In this document: positions 53,225 through 60,699 of the stretch, piece by piece
Layout: each line of letters begins with the position of its first letter
Position numbering within the stretch: position 1 is the first letter of the stretch
Assembly (NCBI RefSeq): GCF_042676245.1
Contig: NZ_JBHTKA010000007.1
Span: forward strand, 682,001-746,000
Direction: 5' to 3'
Source of the DNA: Ohtaekwangia kribbensis
GTDB taxonomy: Bacteria; Bacteroidota; Bacteroidia; Cytophagales; Cyclobacteriaceae
Length of the DNA: 64,000 nucleotides
Notes under the pieces: model-generated
Databases searched by the model: none
Seen by the model: the letters and a program-made list of their open reading frames with translations, nothing else
What the model was told of the DNA's origin: nothing
Program-made: the position numbers and the translations under genes

Positions 53225-53743
53225 TCAATTATTTCGTTGCTGAAGTTTTTGCTGTTGCCGGTCGCGCATATTATCAAGCCGGTCGCGTTGCCCTTGCCTG
53301 CGTTGTATCTGGTCAAGAATCATTTGCCTGAATTTTCGTTCGGCTTCCGGTAACGTACGAAGCTTCTGTGCCGAAATAACTTTCAGCAATTTGCCAGAGT
53401 AATCTTTTTCAAGATCAACCTCCTGCTGTTTTAATTTCAGACTGAGGTCCACCAGGTCTTTATCGTTTTGCTCGGCTGTTTTATTCGGATCGGGGTTTCG
53501 CTTGGCCTGCCGGTATTCTTTCAGCAAGTGCTGACGCTTCTCCGAGAACTCACGATATATAGGCCAGAACTTTTCGGCCTCTTCGGGTGTAAGGGCAAGC
53601 TGATCCGTAATATAGGCTACGCGTGCCGCCTGTATCTTTTGTTTTACCTTCGGATCCTGCTCTTGCTGCTGAAGTTCTTCGTCCTGCGCAAACAGCCTGA
53701 CAGAAAGCAACAGCATTACAATTATGTTGGTTAGTATCTTCAT
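53225..53743 (-). CDS. Exported Spy/CpxP-like coiled protein
   Basis: A 172-residue exported, strongly charged helical protein (signal MKILTNIIVMLLLSVRLFAQ). The motif YITDQLALTPEEAEKFWPIY followed by LLKEYRQAKR and a C-terminal Arg/Gln-rich stretch matches the LTxxQ/Spy-like architecture used in Bacteroidota as periplasmic chaperone-sensor companions of ECF sigma factors. The ATG at 53743 overlaps the stop codon of the anti-sigma-like gene (TGATG), so translation is coupled. Confidence 0.82.
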   Translation of the reverse strand: MKILTNIIVMLLLSVRLFAQDEELQQQEQDPKVKQKIQAARVAYITDQLALTPEEAEKFWPIYREFSEKRQHLLKEYRQAKRNPDPNKTAEQNDKDLVDLSLKLKQQEVDLEKDYSGKLLKVISAQKLRTLPEAERKFRQMILDQIQRRQGQRDRLDNMRDRQQQKLQQRNN

Positions 53744-54165
53744 CACAAACTGTTTAATTCCATTTCATCGGTTAGTATATCCAGTGTTTCATTGTCAAGG
53801 TCAAGCCCGTATACTTCCTGCTCAATCTCTTCCACATCCGCAGCATTCAATGATGCATGCTCCAGTAATTCATCCGTACTCATGTCGGTATCATCGAGGT
53901 ACGTGATCAGGTCTTCGGTTTGTATTTCTGCCAGAAGTGTTTCGGTTGAAGACGGGTTTGAAGATGATTTTTCAAACCAGATGAGACCGATCGTGATGAT
54001 CATGACCAATGGCAAGGCATATTGAAACGCATAGCGAAGCACCGGGCGCGATGTTGTTTGCTGCTTGCGCTCCGCGATGCGTGCCTGAATCGTACCCGGC
54101 AACTTCTCAAAGTAGCCTTCGGGCACATCGAATATCTCTTTTTTGGGCAGGTCTTCGAGCTTCAT
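53743..54165 (-). CDS. Anti-sigma-like membrane protein
   Basis: A 140-residue protein: cytosolic N-terminus (MKLEDLPKKEIFDVPEGYFE), one membrane helix at about 46-64 (FQYALPLVMIITIGLIWF) and an acidic outer part. The DVPEGYFEKLPGTIQARI start and single helix are the usual form of small anti-sigma-type proteins beside Bacteroidota ECF factors. It lacks the zinc-binding HxxxCxxC motif, so regulation by another mechanism is implied. Located 37 bases after the sigma gene, with its stop overlapping the next gene. Confidence 0.8.
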   Translation of the reverse strand: MKLEDLPKKEIFDVPEGYFEKLPGTIQARIAERKQQTTSRPVLRYAFQYALPLVMIITIGLIWFEKSSSNPSSTETLLAEIQTEDLITYLDDTDMSTDELLEHASLNAADVEEIEQEVYGLDLDNETLDILTDEMELNSL

Positions 54166-54202
54166 GGTATATCTTCGACTTCTAATTTTCCAAAAAGTTT
54201 AA

Positions 54203-54739
54203 TTATGCTGTAAGGAATTCTTCAATTTTCTTTACTGCGTGATGATAGCTCGCTTTCAATGCGCCTACACTGGTGTCAGTGACGGCTGCTATTTCTTCGT
54301 ACGACATATCATCAAAATATTTCATGTTGAAAACCAGGCGCTGTTTATCCGGCAACTTCAGCAATGCTTTCTGAAGTTTCAACTGGATTTCATCACCTGA
54401 TACGTGCGTTGCGTGATCGAGTTTGGCGCTGAGTTCTCTGGCAACATCAGCGATCGGTAAAAAGAATCTGCGCTTCTTGCGCTGCAGAAAACTTAAGCAT
54501 TCGTTGGTAGCGATCCGGTAGATCCAGGTATACAGCTGAGAATCTTCTCGGAAGTTTTCAATGTGCTTGTGGATTTTGATAAAGACCTCCTGTGTGATGT
54601 CATCGGCATCGTCATGATCAATAACCATTTTACGGATGTGCCAATAAACCCGTTGCTGATACATGCGTACCAGCAGGTTAAAGCCATAGTTCCGCGTGTC
54701 AGCGTTCCTGATCTTTTCTAAAAGCTCTTTATCTTCCAA
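54203..54739 (-). CDS. ECF RNA polymerase sigma factor
   Basis: Alternative sigma factor of 178 residues that starts at TTG (no near ATG). Region 2 contains DADDITQEVFIKIHKHIENF and LYTWIYRIATNECLSFLQRK; region 4 contains LPDKQRLVFNMKYFDDMSYE and an HTH, EIAAVTDTSVGALKASYHHA. It leads a four-gene operon (sigma, anti-sigma-like, Spy-like, barrel), so it probably responds to envelope conditions and transcribes its own operon among other targets. Confidence 0.92.
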   Translation of the reverse strand: MEDKELLEKIRNADTRNYGFNLLVRMYQQRVYWHIRKMVIDHDDADDITQEVFIKIHKHIENFREDSQLYTWIYRIATNECLSFLQRKKRRFFLPIADVARELSAKLDHATHVSGDEIQLKLQKALLKLPDKQRLVFNMKYFDDMSYEEIAAVTDTSVGALKASYHHAVKKIEEFLTA

Positions 54740-54822
54740 AGGAAAACGAGGTGGATTCCAGAAAATTAGACAAAAGAACGGTGCGTTGGTTTAACGCACC
54801 GTCATAATTTTTTCTCTTTTTT

Positions 54823-55905
54823 TTATCCGCGTGAAGCCGCGAGTGTATCCACCAGCAACTCATATTGTTCTTTGGAGTGCGTAGGGAAGTTGGCAAAACG
54901 AAGTTGTGTTTTCTTGAACGAGCCGTAGCCATCTCCGGGCTGCATGCCATTTTGCTGAAGTAGTTTGGTGATGCTTTCGGTTTGCTCTCCGCAGTCTGCA
55001 ACAATAACGGTTTGGGAGCGAAACGTTTTATCTTTCACAAATGGTTTTATCGCTCCGTGACTTTCCAGTGCCTGGTATAGTATAGCTGCTTTATACTCGG
55101 TCTCTTTGCGAATGGCGGTAATGCCTCTGCGCACCATATCGTCTACCACCTGTGCGAGTAAATATATACCCAGTACGTTCGGTGTTTCAGGATTCTGATT
55201 TTTGATAGCGTGAGAATATAGCGATGGTATGCTGTGGAAAGATCCGATGGAAATTCCTTTTGACAGCAGTTGTTCTGCTTTGGCAATGCACCGGTCGTTG
55301 ATCAGCCATACACCTAATCCTGCCGGTAAACCAAATCCTTTCTGCACAGAGAAGAATACCGAGTCAACTTTTGTATAATCAAAATCGGGAAAGGGTAGGG
55401 AAGACACAGCATCCACTGCGATCAATGTATCGGGATGTTGCTTGCGTAAGTTGTATATAAATTCAAGCGGCAATGAAACGCCTGAACTTGTTTCGTTGTG
55501 CGTTACTCCAAGAAGTTCGATTCCTGCCGGGACTACGACACTGGAATCAAAACCCAACCCCATCGCCACTTCAATCTTCTCTGGTTTCTTATTCAGCAAC
55601 TGTGCGATCTCGAAGAAGCGTTTGGAGAAAGAACCGTTTACAAAGTGTAGCGATTTTTCTTCAACAAGATTCTGAACGATACGCTCCCAGATTTCATTGG
55701 CAGAACCTGTGAACAACACATGATAGTTGGATGGAAGTCCTAACAGTGAACGCAGTCCATCAACCGCTTTTTTATAGATCGCTTCATATTGCTTACTGCG
55801 ATGGGATATAGATGGAATGCCTTCGCGGAAAGCTGTGCGCACATGATCTTCTACCGTGAAATAAAGTTGAGAAGGGCCGGGAGTAAAGTTGGTCTTGAGA
55901 TTCAT
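54823..55905 (-). CDS. Class V aminotransferase, phosphoserine aminotransferase-like
   Basis: PLP-dependent aminotransferase of 360 residues, the usual length for phosphoserine aminotransferase. The ATG at 55905 (MNLKTNFTPGPSQLYF) is chosen over a TTG four codons upstream. The FTPGPSQL start and the ISHRS motif (residues 33-37) are SerC features; the PLP lysine is Lys189 (FFSVQKGFGLPAGLG) and the preceding aspartate lies in AVDAVSSLP. The end (KTQLRFANFPTHS) is less SerC-like, and alanine-glyoxylate aminotransferase relatives are possible. The fused SerB-SerA gene lies 1.4 kb upstream on the same strand, which favours the second step of serine synthesis. Confidence 0.85.
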   Translation of the reverse strand: MNLKTNFTPGPSQLYFTVEDHVRTAFREGIPSISHRSKQYEAIYKKAVDGLRSLLGLPSNYHVLFTGSANEIWERIVQNLVEEKSLHFVNGSFSKRFFEIAQLLNKKPEKIEVAMGLGFDSSVVVPAGIELLGVTHNETSSGVSLPLEFIYNLRKQHPDTLIAVDAVSSLPFPDFDYTKVDSVFFSVQKGFGLPAGLGVWLINDRCIAKAEQLLSKGISIGSFHSIPSLYSHAIKNQNPETPNVLGIYLLAQVVDDMVRRGITAIRKETEYKAAILYQALESHGAIKPFVKDKTFRSQTVIVADCGEQTESITKLLQQNGMQPGDGYGSFKKTQLRFANFPTHSKEQYELLVDTLAASRG

Positions 55906-56313
55906 AGTCGGGCGCAAAAATAACGCTTGTGCATTTATCCATTACCGCAGTGTGGTTAAAAGTTCCCTAAAAATGGAAAGCTTTTTTTACAACAAATTGA
56001 AGATTTCATAATCGCGTAGAAAGCTTGTCAGCCAATGCTTAGCGCGTTTAGAAAAAAAATACTTTTAAATCAATCTTGGCCAAAAAAAGTGTTTTGCCTA
56101 TGTTCGCACTGCCCTTGGATTTGGGACACGTTTGCTGAACCTAACAATTTAAACAATACCGAGTGAAGCTTTCGATCAAAATCAGGCCTCATCCCGATAC
56201 TTATCGGGACCTCGCCCAAAAAGCAGGTTAACAGAAGAAGGTTGCGATTGACGGCAGCTCAAAACTTGTCTTTTATGGGGTTCAGAAACACCTCACCAAA
56301 TCCATTGGGTTTT
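55906..56313. other. Intergenic region with CCCGATA hairpin
   Basis: About 400 bases. The only structure is CCCGATA-CT-TATCGGG (56193-56208), a hairpin type widespread in Bacteroidota genomes. No gene recognised. Confidence 0.5.
56193..56208. repeat. CCCGATA hairpin
   Basis: Perfect 7-bp stem CCCGATA / TATCGGG with a 2-base loop. Resembles the TCCCGATA..TATCGGGA hairpins I recall as common dispersed repeats in Bacteroidota. Confidence 0.5.
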
Positions 56314-57112
56314 TTATATTCTCTTCTCGACTTCTTCATTCAACGTTCCTCCGCAGTATTTACAGAACACCGCATCATGGTCATGACCTTCGCGCATGCA
56401 ATGCGGACAAACTTGTGTGGTTAGTTTTTCCTGCGTTTTCAGTTGTATCATCTCCGCAGAAACTATACCGGTGGGTACTGCTATAATACCATAACCGAGA
56501 ATCATAATACACGAAGCGAGCGCCTGGCCGAGCGTTGTCTGCGGTGCTATATCTCCGTAGCCAACAGTAGTCATGGTTACAATCGCCCAATATATACTGC
56601 GCGGTATACTGGTAAACCCGTGCTCCGGACCTTCCACTAAAAACATCATGGTACCGGTAATGATTACCGAAGTAATGACAGTGACAAGGAACACGGTTAT
56701 TTTATGCTTGCTCGCCCGTAACGCGCGCATCAGGTTTTGACTTTCACCTATATATCTTGACAGCTTGAAGATTCTGAAAATGCGCAGCAACCGTATACTG
56801 CGAATAACCATGAGCGATTGTGCCCCGGGAAAGAACAGTGCGAGGTAGCTGGGAAGAATAGAAAGCAGATCAATAATGCCGAAGAAGCTGAATATATACT
56901 TACTGCGTTTCGATACTACCATACGCGTGCTATATATTCCACGGTAAATATAGCGGTGAAGAACCACTCCAGCAGAAAGAACCATTGGCCATACGCTACA
57001 CGAAATGATTGAACACTTTCTGCAATGATAATGAAGACGCTGGCTACGATGCAGCACAACAATACAATGTCGAATGTCTTGCCTGCTTTGTATCAGCTTC
57101 GAAAATTATTTC
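56314..57112 (-). pseudogene. Voltage-gated K+ channel gene disrupted by frameshifts
   Basis: The C-terminal two thirds are intact: S4 with arginines every third residue (VIRSIRLLRIFRIFKL), the selectivity filter TVGYGD, S6 GYGIIAVPTGI and a zinc ribbon (CPHC...CKYCGG). The N-terminal part (S1-S3) is coded in another frame: TFDIVLLCCIVASVFIII and WFFTAIFTVEYIARVW, ending in a TAG at 56916-56918, so one base lost or two (TA) gained near 56917 breaks the frame. A second shift near 57087 separates a further upstream IIFEADT from AGKTFDI. The intact frame alone (from 57057) would begin with unrelated sequence. Either a recent pseudogene or sequence errors. Confidence 0.78.
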
Positions 57113-57170
57113 ATAGAGACGAAGTCGCAGGAGAGGCCGCAGATTTTGCCGATAGAAAATGCAGAGAAGT
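57113..57170. repeat. GAGACGAAGTCGCAG-type core remnant
   Basis: Word series AGAGACGAAGTCGCAGGAGAG and GCAGAGAAG resembling, in reverse, the CTCTGCG/CTTTGTG cores at 1384-1422 and 15606-15652. It lies just before the start of the disrupted channel gene. Confidence 0.4.
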
Positions 57171-57221
57171 TTTTACTGGTATTCTTCTGCGATTTCTATG
57201 ATTCATGCATTTTCGCAGACA

Positions 57222-57257
57222 ACAAAAAAAAACGCAGCGGTAACACCCCTGCGTTTT
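57222..57257 (-). terminator. Intrinsic terminator of the serBA fusion gene
   Basis: AAAACGCAG / CTGCGTTTT stem (57229-57237 and 57249-57257), 11-base loop; on the minus strand it is followed by a run of T residues. It lies 25 bases after the fusion gene's stop codon. Confidence 0.88.
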
Positions 57258-57281
57258 CATGAATAAATGCGTATAAAGTTA

Positions 57282-59174
57282 TCAATACAACACTCTGAAC
57301 TTGATCGTGTTTTCGATCGCGCGGAGTTTGGCAATGACATCTTTGTCATATTGCTTGTTGATATCCGTGATCACGTAACCTACAGATTCGTTCGTCTTCA
57401 AATATTGTCCTACGATGTTGATGCCGTGATCTGCTAACAGCTGGTTGATCTTGGCCAGTATACCCGGCACGTTGTTGTGAATGTGAATGAGGCGATGTGC
57501 ATCTTTCAGAATCGGCAACGTAAGGTTCGGGAAGTTTACACTGTTGGATGTGCTACCGGTGTTGATATAGTCCATCATTTTGCCCGGAACAAAGTTACCG
57601 ATGTTCTCCTGTGCTTCGAGTGTACTTCCTCCGATGTGCGGACTCAGAATTGTGTTAGGCAAGCCACGCAGCTCGCTCATAAATTCTTCATCGTTGCTTA
57701 CTGGTTCGTATGGGAACACATCGATCGCGCAGCCTGCTACTTTACCACTGAGTATATTTTCGCGCAGCGCCTGTATATCTACTACGTGTCCGCGGCTCAG
57801 GTTGATGAAGATAACACCTTTCTTCATGAGACTGAATTCTTTCGGCCCGATGAGGTTCGCGTTAGCCTTACGACCATCCACGTGCAGGGAGATAACATCA
57901 GCCTGCTCGAGTACTTCCGTCATCGTCTTGCACTTCACGGCATTTCCGAGTGACAGTTTTTCCTCTGTATCATAGTATAGCACTTTCATACCGAGTGATT
58001 CGGCAATGACTGAAAGTTGCGTGCCTATATTTCCATAACCGATAAGTCCGAGTTTTTTACCGCGCACTTCAAAGCTTCCCTTCGCAGATTTGTCCCAAAC
58101 GCCTTTGTGCATTTTGTTAGACTTGTCTACGATGTTACGCATCAGGATGATCATTTCAGCAACAGCGAGTTCCACAACGGAACGGGTATTGCTAAACGGT
58201 GCGTTGAAAACAGCTATACCTTTTTTTGTAGCTTCCTTCAGATCGATCTGGTTCGTACCGATACAGAATGCACCGATCACCATCAGGCGATTGGCATGCT
58301 CCAGGACCTTAGCCGTAACCTGTGTCTTGGAACGTATACCGAGTACCGATACATTTTTGATTTTCTGTATCAGTTCTTCTTCCGTCATCGCAGCGTGGTA
58401 GGTCTCTACGTTGAAACCTTCTGCGCGAAGCAACTCTACGGCTACCGGGTGAACGTTCTCCAACAGCAATACATTGATCCGGTTTTTCGGATAGGATATA
58501 GCGGTGTTGAGTTTGTTCAGGTATAGGAACTCATCAAGACTTGGTGTGATGTGGTCTGCTTTGCTTTTCACATTTTCGCGTTCTACGTTCTCTGTAAATG
58601 CAAAGAATTTATTTGCTAAACCGGCATGCTTTATTTCATAGTCGGTATAGCCATCGCCAATAACATAAATATCTCCGGGCAGATTGAGCTTTTTAAGTTG
58701 CTCTACTTTTCCGCCATTGGCTGATAGCGGGTTCTCCGTATCAAAGCCAACCACTTTACCTTCTGTATCAAAACGAAATTCATTCGCGAGTATATTTTCT
58801 GCCTTGATACCAAACTCGGTAACGATAGGCTCTATAAACTCACGGAAGCCGTTAGAGATGATATAGATGTTATCAGAGTATTGTTGAAAGAACTCTTTAT
58901 TGCGTTTAAAAGATTCTGATACGCTGCCCTTGAGTTTGGTGATAAGTGCAGGTAAGTGATGCTGACTGGGTGCGAGCAGGTTTAATCTTTTCTCCAACGA
59001 TTCGCGGAACGAAATGGAACCATCCATTCCCTGGTTTGTAATCTCAATGATCTTTTTTTTGCGCTCTTCTCTTTCAGGATGATCCTGTAAAGAAATGTCG
59101 GCCAGAACATCAAAGGCTTCTACTTTAGTAAAAGTGCTGTCGAAATCGATAACAAAATATTTATTCAACTTCAT
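57282..59174 (-). CDS. serA: SerB-SerA fusion: phosphoserine phosphatase / phosphoglycerate dehydrogenase
   Basis: A 630-residue cytoplasmic protein carrying two steps of serine synthesis. Residues 1-215 form a HAD phosphatase of the SerB type: Asp10 and Asp12 (VIDFDSTFTKVEAFD), Ser107-Asn108, Lys156 and the GDGYTD motif at 173-178. Residues about 230-550 form phosphoglycerate dehydrogenase: NAD loop GYGNIG (379-384), Asp402, catalytic Arg461, Glu490 and His513 (SPHIGGST). A C-terminal ACT domain (about 568-630, VPGILAKINQLLADHGI) suggests feedback by serine. The ATG at 59174 is chosen over one eight codons upstream. A -7 box lies 22 bases before it; the SerC-like gene is nearby. Confidence 0.94.
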   Translation of the reverse strand: MKLNKYFVIDFDSTFTKVEAFDVLADISLQDHPEREERKKKIIEITNQGMDGSISFRESLEKRLNLLAPSQHHLPALITKLKGSVSESFKRNKEFFQQYSDNIYIISNGFREFIEPIVTEFGIKAENILANEFRFDTEGKVVGFDTENPLSANGGKVEQLKKLNLPGDIYVIGDGYTDYEIKHAGLANKFFAFTENVERENVKSKADHITPSLDEFLYLNKLNTAISYPKNRINVLLLENVHPVAVELLRAEGFNVETYHAAMTEEELIQKIKNVSVLGIRSKTQVTAKVLEHANRLMVIGAFCIGTNQIDLKEATKKGIAVFNAPFSNTRSVVELAVAEMIILMRNIVDKSNKMHKGVWDKSAKGSFEVRGKKLGLIGYGNIGTQLSVIAESLGMKVLYYDTEEKLSLGNAVKCKTMTEVLEQADVISLHVDGRKANANLIGPKEFSLMKKGVIFINLSRGHVVDIQALRENILSGKVAGCAIDVFPYEPVSNDEEFMSELRGLPNTILSPHIGGSTLEAQENIGNFVPGKMMDYINTGSTSNSVNFPNLTLPILKDAHRLIHIHNNVPGILAKINQLLADHGINIVGQYLKTNESVGYVITDINKQYDKDVIAKLRAIENTIKFRVLY

Positions 59175-59195
59175 ACGGGTTGGAAAAATGAAGCG

Positions 59196-59203
59196 CAAAT
59201 GTA
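59196..59203 (-). promoter_or_regulatory. -7 promoter box for the serBA fusion gene
   Basis: TACATTTG on the minus strand, an exact TAnnTTTG match, with 21 bases between it and the ATG at 59174. The same distance is found for fabH. No -33 element is clear. Confidence 0.45.
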
Positions 59204-59282
59204 GTCTATCATTTACGAATTATGATTTAGGATGTGTGTTTTTTATTATCCTAACGGATGCTCGTTCCTTTCTGCGGTTGTA

Positions 59283-59339
59283 TAAAGCTGAAAGCACTAT
59301 GCTATCAGACATATTTACTTTCAGCTTTACGATTGCTCT
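59283..59339 (-). terminator. 12-bp inverted repeat after arsN2, possible terminator
   Basis: TAAAGCTGAAAG (59283-59294) and CTTTCAGCTTTA (59328-59339) are perfectly complementary with a 33-base loop. It begins 5 bases after the arsN2 stop codon. The long loop and absence of a T-run make a classical terminator uncertain. Confidence 0.4.
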
Positions 59340-59343
59340 TTAA

Positions 59344-59781
59344 TTATAATGGAAGGTGCATGACTACTGCCGAGGCAGGACATACATGCGAGAATTCAGA
59401 AGATGCGTGAAGTTCCTGAGGCACTGCATCGCGCGTAGTATCGAGAAAGCCTTTCTTCAGAAAGAAGCCGCGCGCTTTTTCAGTGAGGAGGTAAATGCCT
59501 TTGAGCTTACGGCCGCGTGCTTCGTCAATCAGGTAATCGGTAATTGTAGTGCCTACCGATTTTCCGCGTATACCCAGTTTAACCGAGAGGGAACGCAGTA
59601 AGGCATAGTCGCCATATACTTCAAGTGCACCGGTGCCTACAAGTTGATCGGCTTCGTAGTATCCCACCAGCAGATCGCGTTGAAAGTTGAGGTCATCAGC
59701 AGGTAAACCGGAAGCTTTCAGCAGCGTGCGAAATTTTTCGAAGCCTTCTATATCGGTAATTGGTTTATAGGTCAGTGTCAT
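59344..59781 (-). CDS. arsN2: ArsN2-type GNAT N-acetyltransferase
   Basis: A 145-residue acetyltransferase of the ArsN2 branch, which in arsenic operons is thought to modify organoarsenicals. Family marks: YYEADQLVGTGALEVYGDYA, the acetyl-CoA loop LGIRGKSVGTTITDYLIDE, EKARGFFLKKGF and the closing SSEFSHVCPASAVVMHL. It overlaps the arsR start by 4 bases (ATGA), so the pair is translated together. No arsenate reductase, arsenite pump or methyltransferase gene is present in the window. Confidence 0.85.
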   Translation of the reverse strand: MTLTYKPITDIEGFEKFRTLLKASGLPADDLNFQRDLLVGYYEADQLVGTGALEVYGDYALLRSLSVKLGIRGKSVGTTITDYLIDEARGRKLKGIYLLTEKARGFFLKKGFLDTTRDAVPQELHASSEFSHVCPASAVVMHLPL

Positions 59782-60137
59782 ACGTTCATACTTTTGGGTT
59801 CAGGAAATCGATTCAATGTATTGGCAGGATCGCAATTTTCAAAAAGATAACCAAGCGCCCGCTTCGCGCGGCTCCAGATTTTTTCATCAATGGAATAATG
59901 TACACTCGGGCCATCAACATCTCCCTTGATGAGGCCTGCATTTCGAAGTTCTTTAAGATGCTGCGAGATTGTAGATTGTGAGAGAGGTATAGCATTGACG
60001 ATCTCGCCACACAAGCTCCCCTGATGCTGCGCCAGGTACTGAACAATAGCAATGCGTGCCGGATGTCCTAATGCTTTTGCATACATCGCCAGGTGAATCT
60101 GTGCGGGTGTAAAGTTATCGATCTTGGAGGCTCCCAT
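59778..60137 (-). CDS. ArsR family metal-responsive repressor
   Basis: A 119-residue winged helix-turn-helix repressor. DNA-binding region about 30-80: ALGHPARIAIVQYLAQ, then LSQSTISQHLKELRNAGLIK. A cysteine lies in SLCGEIVNAI in the region where the ArsR CxC-type sensors bind arsenite, but the classical ELCVCDL is absent, so the sensor may differ. It is cotranslated with arsN2. It probably represses this pair, perhaps in response to arsenic or organoarsenicals. No companion resistance genes nearby. Confidence 0.9.
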   Translation of the reverse strand: MGASKIDNFTPAQIHLAMYAKALGHPARIAIVQYLAQHQGSLCGEIVNAIPLSQSTISQHLKELRNAGLIKGDVDGPSVHYSIDEKIWSRAKRALGYLFENCDPANTLNRFPEPKSMNV

Positions 60138-60224
60138 AGCGTGTTAAATGTTACTCGAGTGATTCCTGTTGACTACATATATACTTATACTTTTTATAAT
60201 TGAAATTGACACATCGTGTTGTTA

Positions 60225-60608
60225 CTACTGGCGCGAGTGAAGTGCGAGAAAGTTACCTTCGGTATCGTTAAATAAAGCAAAGTATCCGTGCTCTTCCGCG
60301 ATCAGCGTCTTGGGTAAAATTACTTTGCCTCCGGCTCTCTCTACGCGGTTCAGGACTATGGCAAGGTCAGAACCACCGTTGAGGTAAATGCGCGCACCTT
60401 GCTTGGTGGGTATATATCCTTCGCCATAACATATCGCTCCGCCTACACGCTGTTCCTTTTGCTCGTAGAGCAGAAAGCCCATGCGTGTTTTACCAACCAT
60501 AGCTTCAGGCATGGTATAGTCGTAAATGGTGGAATAGAATTTTTTGGCGCGTTCAAAATCTGCTACCGGTATCTCAAACCAATTGACAGCATTATCCAGC
60601 ATTTCCAT
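60225..60608 (-). CDS. VOC family protein
   Basis: A 127-residue protein with vicinal oxygen chelate fold: VNWFEIPVADFERAKKFYST, then GFLLYEQKEQRVGGAICYGE, then VILPKTLIAEEHGYFALFND and TEGNFLALHS. Metal-ligand-like His and Glu occur at HGYF and near the end. It resembles the glyoxalase-like proteins that accept small substrates or bind antibiotics, without evidence of a specific activity. A single-gene unit 87 bases from arsR. Confidence 0.85.
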   Translation of the reverse strand: MEMLDNAVNWFEIPVADFERAKKFYSTIYDYTMPEAMVGKTRMGFLLYEQKEQRVGGAICYGEGYIPTKQGARIYLNGGSDLAIVLNRVERAGGKVILPKTLIAEEHGYFALFNDTEGNFLALHSRQ

Positions 60609-60651
60609 CGTGGAAGTAATTTAGAGTAACAAGTACGTGAAAGTGCCCGTG

Positions 60652-60679
60652 AAAAAAAATACCCCGCGGGTTGGCGGGG
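60652..60679 (-). terminator. Intrinsic terminator of the transketolase gene
   Basis: CCCCGC / GCGGGG stem with a 6-base loop (60662-60667 and 60674-60679), preceded on the plus strand by a long A-run that becomes the T-run on the minus strand. It lies just after the transketolase stop codon. Confidence 0.85.
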
Positions 60680-60699
60680 CATTTTCTATGGAGTTGTTT

